DNA of 64,000 bases from Coleofasciculus sp. FACHB-1120 (lineage in GTDB: Bacteria > Cyanobacteriota > Cyanobacteriia > Cyanobacteriales > FACHB-T130), in the NCBI RefSeq assembly GCF_014698845.1, contig NZ_JACJTV010000020.1, forward strand, positions 31,815 through 95,814, written 5' to 3'. Under the pieces are notes generated by a model that was given only the letters and a program-made list of their open reading frames with translations, made no database searches and was not told the origin of the DNA. Shown piece after piece: positions 34,895 to 44,019 of this stretch (positions are counted from its first letter, which is position 1; every line of letters begins with the position of its first letter). The translations under genes and the position numbers were made by a program.

Positions 34895-36370
34895 ATGACT
34901 AGACACGGACAACTGTATCTAAGAGACCAAGTTCCACCCCGCTCCACTGCTTACGATCAAGGAAAGTTTGGTCGGCTATTCCCATCCTTACCTCCCTTTG
35001 CTAGCGACTCCAAATCAGTGCGCGAGAGGCTGATGGAGCTTGGGAAACCAAGCGGTTTGATGGATGCAGGAGACGATTTAAACGCAACAGACCCCGTACC
35101 TGGAAGTCCTAGCAACACCGATAACCCCAATATGACCGCAGGGTTCACTTTTTTGGGGCAGTTTCTGGATCATGATATGACCTTCGATTCCACCTCTAGT
35201 CTTGAGCGACAAACTGACCCAGAATCTATTGAAAATTTCCGAACGCCTTTCCTAGAGCTAGATAACGTTTATGGTTCGGGTCGTGCAGCCAGTCCTCACT
35301 TGTATGACAAAACAACCGGAGGCATCAAGTTCCTGATTGAGAAATTGGGTGGGGAAGGGTCGAAGGACGATCTCCCTCGAAATAGCCAAAATATGGCACT
35401 CATCGGCGACCCAAGGAATGATGAGAACACGATTATTTCTCAGATGCAATTGGCGTTTCTAAAATTCCACAATCATGTTGTGGATTACGTCATCGATAGT
35501 GGAATCAAAGATCCGAATGATGCATTCACCGAGGCACAGGAGCTAGTTCGCTGGCACTACCAGTGGATTATCGTGCATGAGTTCCTGCCTACAACTGTAG
35601 GACAGGATTTGGTGGATGACATTCTGAAAAAAGGTCGGCGGTTCTACAACTGGCGCAACAAGCCATTTATCCCAGTCGAGTTCTCGGTCGCTGCCTATCG
35701 CTTCGGTCACAGCCAAGTCAGACCGGGATACATCGCCAATCATGGCACTCAGGATATGCCAGAGTTTAGGGCACCTATTTTCAATTTCAGTTTAGACCCT
35801 AATCTTTGTGACCCGGATGACCTGCGTGGTGGCAAACGCGCACCTCGAAGATTTGTTGACTGGGATACCTTCTTTGATTTCAAAAACGGAAAAGTCAAGC
35901 CCAACAAAAAGATCGATCCTAAACTCTCAAGCGCATTATTCACTCTGCCGTTTCCAGCACCCGGTTTGCCAGGACAAGGGGAGCCAATCCGGTCGCTGGC
36001 GCAGCGCAATCTGCTGCGTCACCTCACCTTCAGCTTGCCATCCGGTCAGGATGTTGCCAGAGCAATGGAAATAGATCCCCTGAGTCCATCCGAGCTGCGC
36101 GATCTCAAAGATTTGGGATTCGACAAGCGAACACCCTTGTGGTTCTATATTTTGAAGGAAGCGGAGCTGAGAGCGCAAGGTAAGACACTCGGCCCCGTCG
36201 GCGGACGCATTGTTGCGGAAGTATTCATCGGTCTGCTACAAGGCGATCGCAAATCCTACCTTCGGCAATGCCCTAAGTGGAAGCCGATTTTAGGGCACGA
36301 GCACGACTTTAAGATGGTTGATCTGTTAAAGTTTGCGGGACTTTCTCCATCGGGAACGACTGAGTGCTGA
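34895..36370 (+). CDS. Animal-type haem peroxidase
   Basis: A 491-residue member of the peroxidase-cyclooxygenase (animal haem peroxidase) superfamily, which uses hydrogen peroxide to oxidise halides or organic substrates. The distal site is GQFLDHDMTFD (about residues 88-98) with catalytic His and the Asp that links to haem. The Ca-binding/haem loop and conserved Arg follow in the middle. The proximal His is in AAYRFGHSQVRPGY (about 270-285). No signal peptide is seen, so it may be cytoplasmic or leave by an unknown route; some cyanobacterial members have C-terminal export repeats, which are absent here. It starts after a perfect AAGGAGG. Confidence 0.88.
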   Translation: MTRHGQLYLRDQVPPRSTAYDQGKFGRLFPSLPPFASDSKSVRERLMELGKPSGLMDAGDDLNATDPVPGSPSNTDNPNMTAGFTFLGQFLDHDMTFDSTSSLERQTDPESIENFRTPFLELDNVYGSGRAASPHLYDKTTGGIKFLIEKLGGEGSKDDLPRNSQNMALIGDPRNDENTIISQMQLAFLKFHNHVVDYVIDSGIKDPNDAFTEAQELVRWHYQWIIVHEFLPTTVGQDLVDDILKKGRRFYNWRNKPFIPVEFSVAAYRFGHSQVRPGYIANHGTQDMPEFRAPIFNFSLDPNLCDPDDLRGGKRAPRRFVDWDTFFDFKNGKVKPNKKIDPKLSSALFTLPFPAPGLPGQGEPIRSLAQRNLLRHLTFSLPSGQDVARAMEIDPLSPSELRDLKDLGFDKRTPLWFYILKEAELRAQGKTLGPVGGRIVAEVFIGLLQGDRKSYLRQCPKWKPILGHEHDFKMVDLLKFAGLSPSGTTEC

Positions 36371-36725
36371 GGGGCTAACTTGTGGGAACTTGTGGAAGAC
36401 TCAGTCCCGATCGCGCTTGTGAGTGATAGCTTCCACAAGCCCGTAAGCAAAATTTATTCTCCACTAAGAGATAAGCGGTTGGATGAAAATCTGCCCGCTT
36501 TTTTTCTGTAGCAAGGTTTAGCGATTGGCGTCCGGCTTCTTCTCCAAGCTGGTATTGTTCCCATTCATCTATCGACTGCTAGATTTTTTTTAGTTGTTTA
36601 TAGTATTTCTAGGTCATCTTCATCTGCTCCAAGAGATTGAGCAGTCGTTGGGGCGGAAACTCAGGAGATCCCGACTCCCAGCGTTGTCAATTGCACCAGT
36701 CAATCGCTCGAAAGAAAAAACAGGC
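36371..36725. other. Non-coding gap before the CHASE3 kinase
   Basis: No gene is seen. The in-frame extension of the next gene to 36594 does not look coding. An inverted repeat around TAAGCGG and CCCGCTT followed by TTTTTT (36473-36508) may end the peroxidase transcript. Confidence 0.4.
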
Positions 36726-38183
36726 ATGAAAGAACCATCAGAAAAAATGGTTAGCGGTGGATTTACTCTGGCGCTGCTTTTGTTGTTTGGCGTTGGTGTC
36801 ACTTTTTCCTGGAGCATCCAAAGGCTGCTGGATAACTCTAAATGGGTAGCTCACACCTATCAAGTCTGGGGAGAGGTTGAGGGAACCCTTTCAGGAATCA
36901 ACAATGCCGAAAAAGCAAGGCGAGGCTACATTATCACAGGAAAAGACACTTACCTGGCTAGTTATCGTCAGAGCCTCCAAGAAAGCAATAGCAGCTTCAA
37001 AACGCTTCGGACATTAACGGCTGATAATCCTCTCCAACAGCAGCGACTCGATCTCCTCGAACCTCTAATTGCCAAAAAACTCAAGGGACTACAAGAATCC
37101 ATTGAGCTAAGACAGCAGAATCCAGGAGATGACAGGAACGCTCAAATTGCCTTTACATATCGAGGCTCAGCGATCTACGAGCAAATTAGAGAACTACTGA
37201 CTGCAATGGCAAAAGAAGAGCAAATGTTATTGCAGCATCGCGCAGCGGCAACAAATAGAAGCGTTGCTCAAACCATTCTGGTTGTTTGTATTGGCGGTTT
37301 GTTGAGTTTCAGCCTGTTGATTGCGATTTACTTTCTCCTGCGAAAGCAAATTCGCGATCGCGTCCTGGCAGGTCAAAAACTTGCCGAGATAAACGCTGCC
37401 TTAGAAACTGAGATTGCCGAACGGTTAGAAGCAGAGCGGAAATTAGAGCAACTCACAACCGACTTGCAACGCTCCAATCGAGAACTAGAGCAGTTTGCTT
37501 ATGTAGCTTCACATGACTTGCAAGAGCCATTACGGGCAGTGTCAGGTTACACCCAACTGTTAGCGCAGGAGTATCAAAACAGTCTGGATGAGTCTGCACA
37601 AGAATACATGGCTTATGTGATAGACGGTGCAACGCGGATGCAGCAGTTGATTCAAGACTTGCTCGCCTATTCCCGCGTCAGCACTCGCACTCAAGCGTTT
37701 GTATCCATTGATGGGGAGACGGTGTTGCGTCAGGCGGTAAACAATTTGCAAGTTGCGATCGCAGAAAGTAACGCTACTATCACCCACGACCCTCTGCCCC
37801 AGGTAAATGGCGACAAAACCCAATGGCTCCAATTATTTCAAAATTTAATCGCCAACGCGATTAAGTTCCGCCGTGAGGAACCGCCCCAAGTTCACATTAC
37901 GGCAGAATTAAAAGAGCGGGAATGGCTCTTTTCGGTACGTGATAATGGAATTGGCATCAAACCACAGTACCTCGATCGCATTTTTGAGATATTCAAACGT
38001 CTTCATACCCGCCGAGAGTTTCCCGGTACTGGCATTGGTCTGGCTATGTGCAAAAAAATTGTCGAGCGTCACGGCGGAAACATCTGGGCTGAATCGCAAC
38101 CAGGAGTAGGAACGACATTTTACTTTACAATTCCCCTCACTCCTGACCCTTCACCCTTAGAAGCCACGAACTCCTATGAATAG
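36726..38183 (+). CDS. CHASE3 sensor histidine kinase
   Basis: A 485-residue membrane sensor kinase from ATG 36726 (the frame is open to 36594, but the extra 44 residues look non-coding). Membrane segment 1 is about 10-32; an extracytoplasmic CHASE3 domain about 33-180 holds NNAEKARRGYIITGKDTYL; segment 2 is about 183-205. A coiled-coil follows, then the HisKA box FAYVASHDLQEPLRAVSGY with His263, and the HATPase with FQNLIANAIKFR, DNGIGI and GTGIGLAMCKKIV. It belongs to the phytochrome-like kinase class. Its 3' end overlaps the next gene by 8 bases, a response regulator, its probable partner. Confidence 0.88.
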   Translation: MKEPSEKMVSGGFTLALLLLFGVGVTFSWSIQRLLDNSKWVAHTYQVWGEVEGTLSGINNAEKARRGYIITGKDTYLASYRQSLQESNSSFKTLRTLTADNPLQQQRLDLLEPLIAKKLKGLQESIELRQQNPGDDRNAQIAFTYRGSAIYEQIRELLTAMAKEEQMLLQHRAAATNRSVAQTILVVCIGGLLSFSLLIAIYFLLRKQIRDRVLAGQKLAEINAALETEIAERLEAERKLEQLTTDLQRSNRELEQFAYVASHDLQEPLRAVSGYTQLLAQEYQNSLDESAQEYMAYVIDGATRMQQLIQDLLAYSRVSTRTQAFVSIDGETVLRQAVNNLQVAIAESNATITHDPLPQVNGDKTQWLQLFQNLIANAIKFRREEPPQVHITAELKEREWLFSVRDNGIGIKPQYLDRIFEIFKRLHTRREFPGTGIGLAMCKKIVERHGGNIWAESQPGVGTTFYFTIPLTPDPSPLEATNSYE

Positions 38184-38622
38184 CCGCGATATCTTTCGAC
38201 CCGTAGAAATATTGCTGATTGAAGACTCTCCCAGCGATGCAAATTTAACCATCCGAGAATTTAAAAAGGCTAAGATTGCTAACAACCTGCACTGGGTTGA
38301 ATATGGCGAGGCGGGAATGGAATTTCTGCGACAGGAAGGTGAATATGCCAACGCTCCACGTCCAGACCTGATTTTACTCGATCTCAATTTACCAGGGATG
38401 GATGGTCGCGAAGTCCTCATGGAAGTGAAATCAGACCCCGATCTCAAACGTATCCCGGTTGTCGTTCTCACTACCTCAGCCGATGAGGAGGATGTACTTA
38501 AGTCTTATAACCTCAGTGCCAACTGCTACGTGACGAAGCCGGTTGATATCCAACAATTTATCCGGATTGTGCAATTGATCAACGATTTCTGGCTAGCAGC
38601 AGTAAGACTCCCACTAGAGTAA
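38176..38622 (+). CDS. Stand-alone response regulator (RcpA-like)
   Basis: A 148-residue single-domain receiver. The acidic pocket is IEDSPSD, the phospho-acceptor is Asp69 (LLDLNLPGMDG), the conserved Thr is in VVLTTSADEED, and Lys121 is in VTKPVD. It resembles the Rcp1/RcpA type that pairs with cyanobacterial phytochromes and related kinases. It overlaps the upstream CHASE3 kinase by 8 bases and lies 8 bases before the hybrid kinase, so all three form an operon and probably a phosphorelay. Confidence 0.9.
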   Translation: MNSRDIFRPVEILLIEDSPSDANLTIREFKKAKIANNLHWVEYGEAGMEFLRQEGEYANAPRPDLILLDLNLPGMDGREVLMEVKSDPDLKRIPVVVLTTSADEEDVLKSYNLSANCYVTKPVDIQQFIRIVQLINDFWLAAVRLPLE

Positions 38623-38630
38623 ACCCAGTT

Positions 38631-40181
38631 ATGTATAAAACGCCAATTCAAGTCCTCTTAGTGGAAGATAGCCCCAGCGATGCCAACTTGCTACGCCAAC
38701 TATTCTCGCGCTCAAATCAGGAAGGATGGCAATTAGTACACGTTGAGCGGCTGGGTGACGCAATTGATGCTTGTAGCGCTGGCTCCTGGGATGTTGCTTT
38801 ATTGGATCTTTCTCTTCCCGACTCGGATGGACTGGACACGGTGGCACAATTCCGGGCAGCTGCACCAGATATCCCGATTGTGGTGCTGACTGGGTTTGAT
38901 GATGAGGAACTTGCCCTACAAGCATTGGCAACAGGGGCACAAGATTATCTCGTCAAAAATCAAATTACAATGCAATTGCTGATGCGGACGATCCGCTACG
39001 CCATTGAACGGGGGCAAATTCTCAAGCAGTTGCACGAAAGCGAACGCCGCTTCCGAGGGATTTTTGAACAGACATTTCAATTAATGGGGTTGTTGACACC
39101 AGAAGGAAAGATCCTGGAAGTTAACCAAACAGTTCTTAACTTCAGCGGTCTTCAATCAGAGGATTATGTTGGTCACTTGCTGTGGCAGACAAAGTGTTGG
39201 AATTATTGCCAGGAAAGCCAGGATTGGTTAAAAAATGCGATCGCCTATGCCGCGAACGGTCATTTTGTCCGTCATGAGATCCAGGTGCAGGGCGATATGA
39301 ATGTGATGCTGTGGATAGATTTTTCGCTAAAGCCCTTGACGGACGAAACGGGGAAAGTGGTGCTGCTGATTGTGGAAGGCAGAGATATTAGCGATCGCAA
39401 ACTTGCAATGACTGAAATCCTCAAAGCCTTGGAACAGGAACGAGAACTCAATCAACTCAAATCAAACTTCGTTTCCATCGTTTCTCATGAGTTCCGCACG
39501 CCCATGACCACAATTCGGATGTCTGCGGAGTTGCTTCGAGCTTACAATCAGGGCTTGACCGAACAGAAAAGAAGTGAATACTTTGAGCGGATTGAAACTG
39601 CTATCAGCAATATGCTCCATCTCTTAGATGAGGTATTGGTCTTAGGTCAAACTCAGGCAGGTGGGCTTCAGTTTAAACCTGCACAACTCGATTTAGAAAA
39701 ATTTTGCCGCGATCTCATCGCAACTTTACAAGCGAATGCTAGCAGACAGCACAACATTATCTTTAGCTGTCAAGGTAAATGCCCCCAAGTTGAAATGGAT
39801 GAAGTCCTGATGCAGCATATCTTCACTAATTTACTTTCCAACGCGATTAAATATTCTCCCGAAGGTGGCAACATTCACTTTGATGTAGTTTTTCAAAATA
39901 GAAAGGCAACTTTCCGCTTGAAAGATGAAGGAATTGGAATTCCTTTAAAAGATAAACAACGTCTGTTTGAAACCTTCCATCGCTGTAGCAATGTAGGGAG
40001 AATTCAAGGAACCGGATTAGGTCTTTCCATTGCCAAAATGTGTGTAGATTTACATCAGGGAGAGATTCAAGTAGAAAGTGAAGTAGGTGTTGGGACAACA
40101 TTTATCGTTACGTTGCCATTCACTCAGCCGCCGGGACGAACTCCCCCGCAGGCACGCCATTTACATCACCAAGAATCTTAG
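38631..40181 (+). CDS. REC-PAS hybrid histidine kinase
   Basis: A 516-residue soluble kinase. The receiver (1-125) has VEDSPSDAN and phospho-acceptor Asp59 (ALLDLSLPDSDG). A PAS domain (about 140-255) starts FRGIFEQTFQLMGLLTPEG. The HisKA box is FVSIVSHEFRTPMTTIRMS with His near 287, and the HATPase has FTNLLSNAIKYSPEGG, DEGIGI and GTGLGLSIAKMCV. The last 20 residues (PPGRTPPQARHLHHQES) look like a non-homologous tail. It is third in the operon with the CHASE3 kinase and the response regulator. Confidence 0.88.
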   Translation: MYKTPIQVLLVEDSPSDANLLRQLFSRSNQEGWQLVHVERLGDAIDACSAGSWDVALLDLSLPDSDGLDTVAQFRAAAPDIPIVVLTGFDDEELALQALATGAQDYLVKNQITMQLLMRTIRYAIERGQILKQLHESERRFRGIFEQTFQLMGLLTPEGKILEVNQTVLNFSGLQSEDYVGHLLWQTKCWNYCQESQDWLKNAIAYAANGHFVRHEIQVQGDMNVMLWIDFSLKPLTDETGKVVLLIVEGRDISDRKLAMTEILKALEQERELNQLKSNFVSIVSHEFRTPMTTIRMSAELLRAYNQGLTEQKRSEYFERIETAISNMLHLLDEVLVLGQTQAGGLQFKPAQLDLEKFCRDLIATLQANASRQHNIIFSCQGKCPQVEMDEVLMQHIFTNLLSNAIKYSPEGGNIHFDVVFQNRKATFRLKDEGIGIPLKDKQRLFETFHRCSNVGRIQGTGLGLSIAKMCVDLHQGEIQVESEVGVGTTFIVTLPFTQPPGRTPPQARHLHHQES

Positions 40182-40286
40182 GAAATACAAAAAAATTTTG
40201 GAGATTTTACTCCTCCAGCCGCCGATAGATAGGGAACTCAAAAGTTGAGTGTGGCGTCTCTTCCGCTTTCGGCTTAGTTTAAAAAT

Positions 40287-41585
40287 TTATGTAATCTTAA
40301 CAAGGTGTACTGGAATTTCAATCGTAAACTCTGCACCCTGTTCCGGCAATGAATGACACGTCAGCTGACCTTTATGCTTTTCTACCACAATCTCATAACT
40401 TGTCAATAACCCTAACCCACTGCCCTTGCCTACGGGCTTTGTTGTAAAAAATGGGTCAAATAAGCGCGATCGCATTTCTTCAGGAATGCCAATCCCATTG
40501 TCTTTAATTCGGATAATTATCGTTTCCCAAGCACTCAACTCTGTACTAATCCAAATCGTTGGACTTGATGATTCGGAAACTTTTTGACCAATCCCCGATT
40601 CTAAAGCATCAATCGCATTATTCAAAAGATTAAGAAATACCTGGTTAAGCTGGCTGGCATAACAATTAACTAAGGGTAAATTCCCATATTTTTTAATTAC
40701 CTGAATCTCCTGACGTTTCCCTTCTCCCCTAAGTCGATGCTGCAATAATAACAAAGTGCTATTCAGCCCTTCATGAATATCTACAGCTTTAATATCTGAT
40801 TCATTAAGGCGAGAGAAAATGCGTAAAGCCAGAAGCATTGTGCAGATACGTTCTACACCTGTTTTCATTGAGCCTACAAGCATTTGGATATCTGAACCGA
40901 GAAAATCTAGGTCAATTTCTCGAATTGCTTTTTGAACAGAGGGAGTAGGATTTGGGTACTCTTGCTGATAAAGAGAAATTAGATTTAGTAAGTCTTGAAT
41001 ATATTTGCACGCCGGATCGAGATTACCGGAGATAAAGCCAATAGAATTATTGATTTCGTGAGCCATTCCTGCGGCTAATTGACCCAAACCAATCATTTTT
41101 TCTTTTTGAATCAGTTGTGCTTGAGCTTTCTTGAGGTCGCCTAAAGCTTTTTGAAGTTGTGTATTTTGTCCTTTTAGCTGATTTTGAAGGTTTTGAATTG
41201 TTAGTTGATTTTGAATTCTTGCCAAGACTTCTTCAATTTGAAAAGGCTTGGTAATATAGTCTACTCCCCCAACATTAAAAGCTTTAACTTTATCTAATAC
41301 ATCATCCAAAGCACTCAAGAAAATGACGGGTACAGATGAAGTCTCAGTATCTTTTTTTAACCTTTCGCAAACTTCATAACCATTCATACCTGACATATTA
41401 ATATCCAACAATATTAAATCAGGCGGAAGTGTCTTAGCTGCGGTTAAGGCCATCTGACCATTAATCGATTTACGAACGTTATATCCCTTATCTAACAACA
41501 GAGATGATAAAAAGCGAATGTTGTCTGGTGTATCATCAACTATCAGAATATCGGCTTTGAAGATATTTGCTGATTTGGAATCCAT
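40287..41585 (-). CDS. REC-histidine kinase hybrid
   Basis: A 432-residue soluble protein. The receiver has phospho-acceptor Asp61 (LILLDINMSGMNGY) and Lys114 (ITKPFQ). A short coiled coil leads to the HEINN-type H-box GQLAAGMAHEINNSIGFI with His176. The HATPase has NQVFLNLLNNAIDALESG, DNGIGIP and GSGLGLLTSYEIV. It lies downstream of the REC-GGDEF-EAL gene in the same direction (165 bases apart), and their receivers are very similar, suggesting shared input or duplication. Confidence 0.9.
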   Translation of the reverse strand: MDSKSANIFKADILIVDDTPDNIRFLSSLLLDKGYNVRKSINGQMALTAAKTLPPDLILLDINMSGMNGYEVCERLKKDTETSSVPVIFLSALDDVLDKVKAFNVGGVDYITKPFQIEEVLARIQNQLTIQNLQNQLKGQNTQLQKALGDLKKAQAQLIQKEKMIGLGQLAAGMAHEINNSIGFISGNLDPACKYIQDLLNLISLYQQEYPNPTPSVQKAIREIDLDFLGSDIQMLVGSMKTGVERICTMLLALRIFSRLNESDIKAVDIHEGLNSTLLLLQHRLRGEGKRQEIQVIKKYGNLPLVNCYASQLNQVFLNLLNNAIDALESGIGQKVSESSSPTIWISTELSAWETIIIRIKDNGIGIPEEMRSRLFDPFFTTKPVGKGSGLGLLTSYEIVVEKHKGQLTCHSLPEQGAEFTIEIPVHLVKIT

Positions 41586-41750
41586 TAGATTTTAAGTTAA
41601 AAGAGTATCAAAATTTTTGACCTGTGGATTAGGGTTGCATCTAAAATGGTTAGTCTTTTACAGAATAACGATTATTTAAAGTCATTAACCAGGTTGAAAA
41701 GATGTTGCATTTAATTGGTAAAACCAGCTTGATTATCATTAAACAACTCT

Positions 41751-43574
41751 TTATTCCAAATATTCCTGCCTATCCAATGCGATTAAGTTTGTTGCTTTTT
41801 TGCCCTCCACAGGTTTAGAAAATAGATATCCTTGTCCAAATTCACAATTTAAATATTTTAGTTGAGCTAACTGTTCGTTTGTTTCAATTCCTTCAGCAAT
41901 TACGCTCATATTTAGGGTCTGAGCAATTTTCATTATCGCCGGAATCAGTCCTAAACTATCTACTCTTTCATCCAAGTAACTAATAAAAGAACGGTCGATT
42001 TTGAGAGTATCAACGGGAAAATTATATAAATAACTCAGAGAAGAATACCCAGTACCAAAGTCATCAATACATAATTGAATTTTACGCTCTCGAAGTTGAT
42101 GCATAATCGCTTTTACAGATTGAGTATTATTCATCAGGACACTTTCTGTGATTTCCAACTTCAAGCTTTGAGGATTAAGTTGGGTTTCCGCGAGGATTTG
42201 GTCAATTTGCTCAATTAAATCTGGCTGGGCAAATTGCCGTGCTGAAAGATTGACACTCATAAATAGAGGATAGTCGAGCAATTTTTCCTGATACCATTGC
42301 TGAAGCTGATGGCAAGCTTCCCGTAAAACCCAATTGCCAAGTTGGTTAATTAAACCTGTTTCTTCTGCTACAGGAATAAACAAGCTAGGCGATACCATTC
42401 CTCGTTGAGAATGATACCACCGGACTAATGCTTCAAATCCTACAATCTTGCTGGTATCAAGGGCAAGAATTGGCTGATAGTGGACAATGAATTCTTGCTG
42501 TTCAATAGCTCTACGCAGGTCATTTTCTAGCTGTAAAACTTGAATTGCAGCATCGTGCATCTCCGGGTCAAAAATTTGGTATTGACCTTTTCCTAAGGTC
42601 TTGGCACGATACATTGCGATGTCTGCATCTCGCAATATATGTTCCGATTGCTCGTAATTAGGATTGCTCAAAGCAATGCCAACACTGGCGTTGATGAAAA
42701 TTTCTTGTTTGTTCAGTTGAAACGGACAAGCGAAAGATTGAAGGATTTGATCTGCAATCAAGAGTACACTGCTGATATTTCCAATGTCTGTCAAGATAAT
42801 CGCAAATTCATCGCCGCCCAACCGAGCCACAGTATGATGTTGACTAAGTAATTTTTCTAAGCGACGAGCTAGATTAATCAGCAGTTCATTACCGGCAAGA
42901 TGACCTAGGGAATCATTGACTACTTTAAAGCGATCGCAATCAAGAAACAACACGGCAAACGCCTCTCCTGAATGTTCCTTGGTGCGTTTGAGAGCTTGTT
43001 CTAGACGCTCCATGAATAAAACTCGATTAGGCAACCCTGTGAGATCGTCATAAAGTGCCATTTTTATGAGTTGTTCTTGAAGGAGCATCCGCTCGTTGAT
43101 TTCTCGCCTCAGTTCTCGATTCGCTACTTCTAGCTGAAAAGTCCGCTCTTTTACTCGTTCTTCAAGTTGGGCATTCAGTTGTTGATTCTGGATTTTTGCG
43201 GCTCTTAATTCTAGTTGATTCTGAACACGAATTAAAACTTCTTCAAATTGAAAAGGTTTTGTAATATAATCGGCTCCGCCGACTGAAAAAGCTTTTACTT
43301 TATTAAAAGCTTCGCTGAGAGCACTTAAAAAAATTACAGGGATTGCGGCAGTTTTTGGATCGGCTTTCAGTTTTTCACAAACTTCATAACCATCCAGGTT
43401 AGGCATCATAATATCGAGCAAAATTAGATCGGGAGTGACAGTTTTTACCGCTGTCAGCGCCATTTGTCCACTCAATGCCTTGCGAATTGTGTAGCCTTGT
43501 TTCACGAGTAGACTAGACAGAAAATGCAAGTTTTCAGGAGTGTCATCAACGATAAGAATATCTTCTTTTGCCAT
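41751..43574 (-). CDS. REC-GGDEF-EAL protein for cyclic-di-GMP
   Basis: A 607-residue protein that can make and break cyclic-di-GMP. The receiver has Asp54 (ILLDIMMPNLDG); a coiled coil follows (about 125-170). The GGDEF domain keeps the active-site GGDEF (253-257, ARLGGDEFAII) but has no RxxD inhibitory site five residues before it. The EAL domain keeps FEALVRW (381-383), the NLSARQF segment, the DDFGTGYSSLSYL loop and the C-terminal AEGIET. Both domains look catalytically complete. The net activity cannot be predicted. Phosphorylation of its receiver by a kinase in the cluster is plausible. Confidence 0.92.
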   Translation of the reverse strand: MAKEDILIVDDTPENLHFLSSLLVKQGYTIRKALSGQMALTAVKTVTPDLILLDIMMPNLDGYEVCEKLKADPKTAAIPVIFLSALSEAFNKVKAFSVGGADYITKPFQFEEVLIRVQNQLELRAAKIQNQQLNAQLEERVKERTFQLEVANRELRREINERMLLQEQLIKMALYDDLTGLPNRVLFMERLEQALKRTKEHSGEAFAVLFLDCDRFKVVNDSLGHLAGNELLINLARRLEKLLSQHHTVARLGGDEFAIILTDIGNISSVLLIADQILQSFACPFQLNKQEIFINASVGIALSNPNYEQSEHILRDADIAMYRAKTLGKGQYQIFDPEMHDAAIQVLQLENDLRRAIEQQEFIVHYQPILALDTSKIVGFEALVRWYHSQRGMVSPSLFIPVAEETGLINQLGNWVLREACHQLQQWYQEKLLDYPLFMSVNLSARQFAQPDLIEQIDQILAETQLNPQSLKLEITESVLMNNTQSVKAIMHQLRERKIQLCIDDFGTGYSSLSYLYNFPVDTLKIDRSFISYLDERVDSLGLIPAIMKIAQTLNMSVIAEGIETNEQLAQLKYLNCEFGQGYLFSKPVEGKKATNLIALDRQEYLE

Positions 43575-44019
43575 AGCAATATAAAAATATTTTTTTTGAG
43601 TTTGGTATCATCAATTTTTGAAAAATTCTCGTTGGTTCGCAGTATTGTTAAAAATCTACCATTTTTTATTGATAGTTTATTTATCAATTGCCGTTAAGGA
43701 GCAGCCTTTCAAAGATTGTCAATCTATTCATCCCCGCTCCAAACACTGTGCAATTGCTCATTTGAGAAATTTTAGAATCATTCCCCCTACCGTGTAGACA
43801 CAAGTCGGCAGACCTCTCCTCAAACCCCTCTCCGAGACGGAGAGGGGCTGTGAATATGCTCTCCTTCCCTACGAGAGAAGGGGCTGTTCTTGTTAGGTCT
43901 GGGAGTGCTTTGAGCAAATAAGTTACTTGTGTGTACACGGTAGCGCATCTGTGAGAGTAAAGGAAGATAGTTATAAAAAACCTATTTCCCATCCTGAAAC
44001 CAAGGTTTTTTGAATTTTA
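43575..44019. other. Gap between signalling genes, containing a MITE-like element
   Basis: No gene. The left part is AT-rich (promoter of the minus-strand gene at 43574). The element at 43788-43942 occupies the centre. Confidence 0.6.
43788..43942. mobile_element. 155-bp MITE-like element with terminal inverted repeats
   Basis: TACCGTGTAGACACAAGT (43788-43805) and ACTTGTGTGTACACGGTA (43925-43942) are inverted repeats with one mismatch, each ending in TA. Inside are hairpins CCCCTCTCCGAGACGGAGAG with GGG and a CTCCTTCCCTACGAGAGAAG arm. A second copy with the same interior and right end is at 26388-26520. There is no coding capacity, so it depends on a transposase elsewhere. Confidence 0.75.

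Noticed and set aside
34670..34912. 80-codon minus-strand frame with repeated IPQN
   Set aside because: It overlaps the peroxidase start, has no known family and lies in AT-rich DNA.
40141..40181. C-terminal PPGRTPPQARHLHHQES of the REC-PAS kinase as a repeat insertion
   Set aside because: It does not match the repeat families clearly seen elsewhere in the window.
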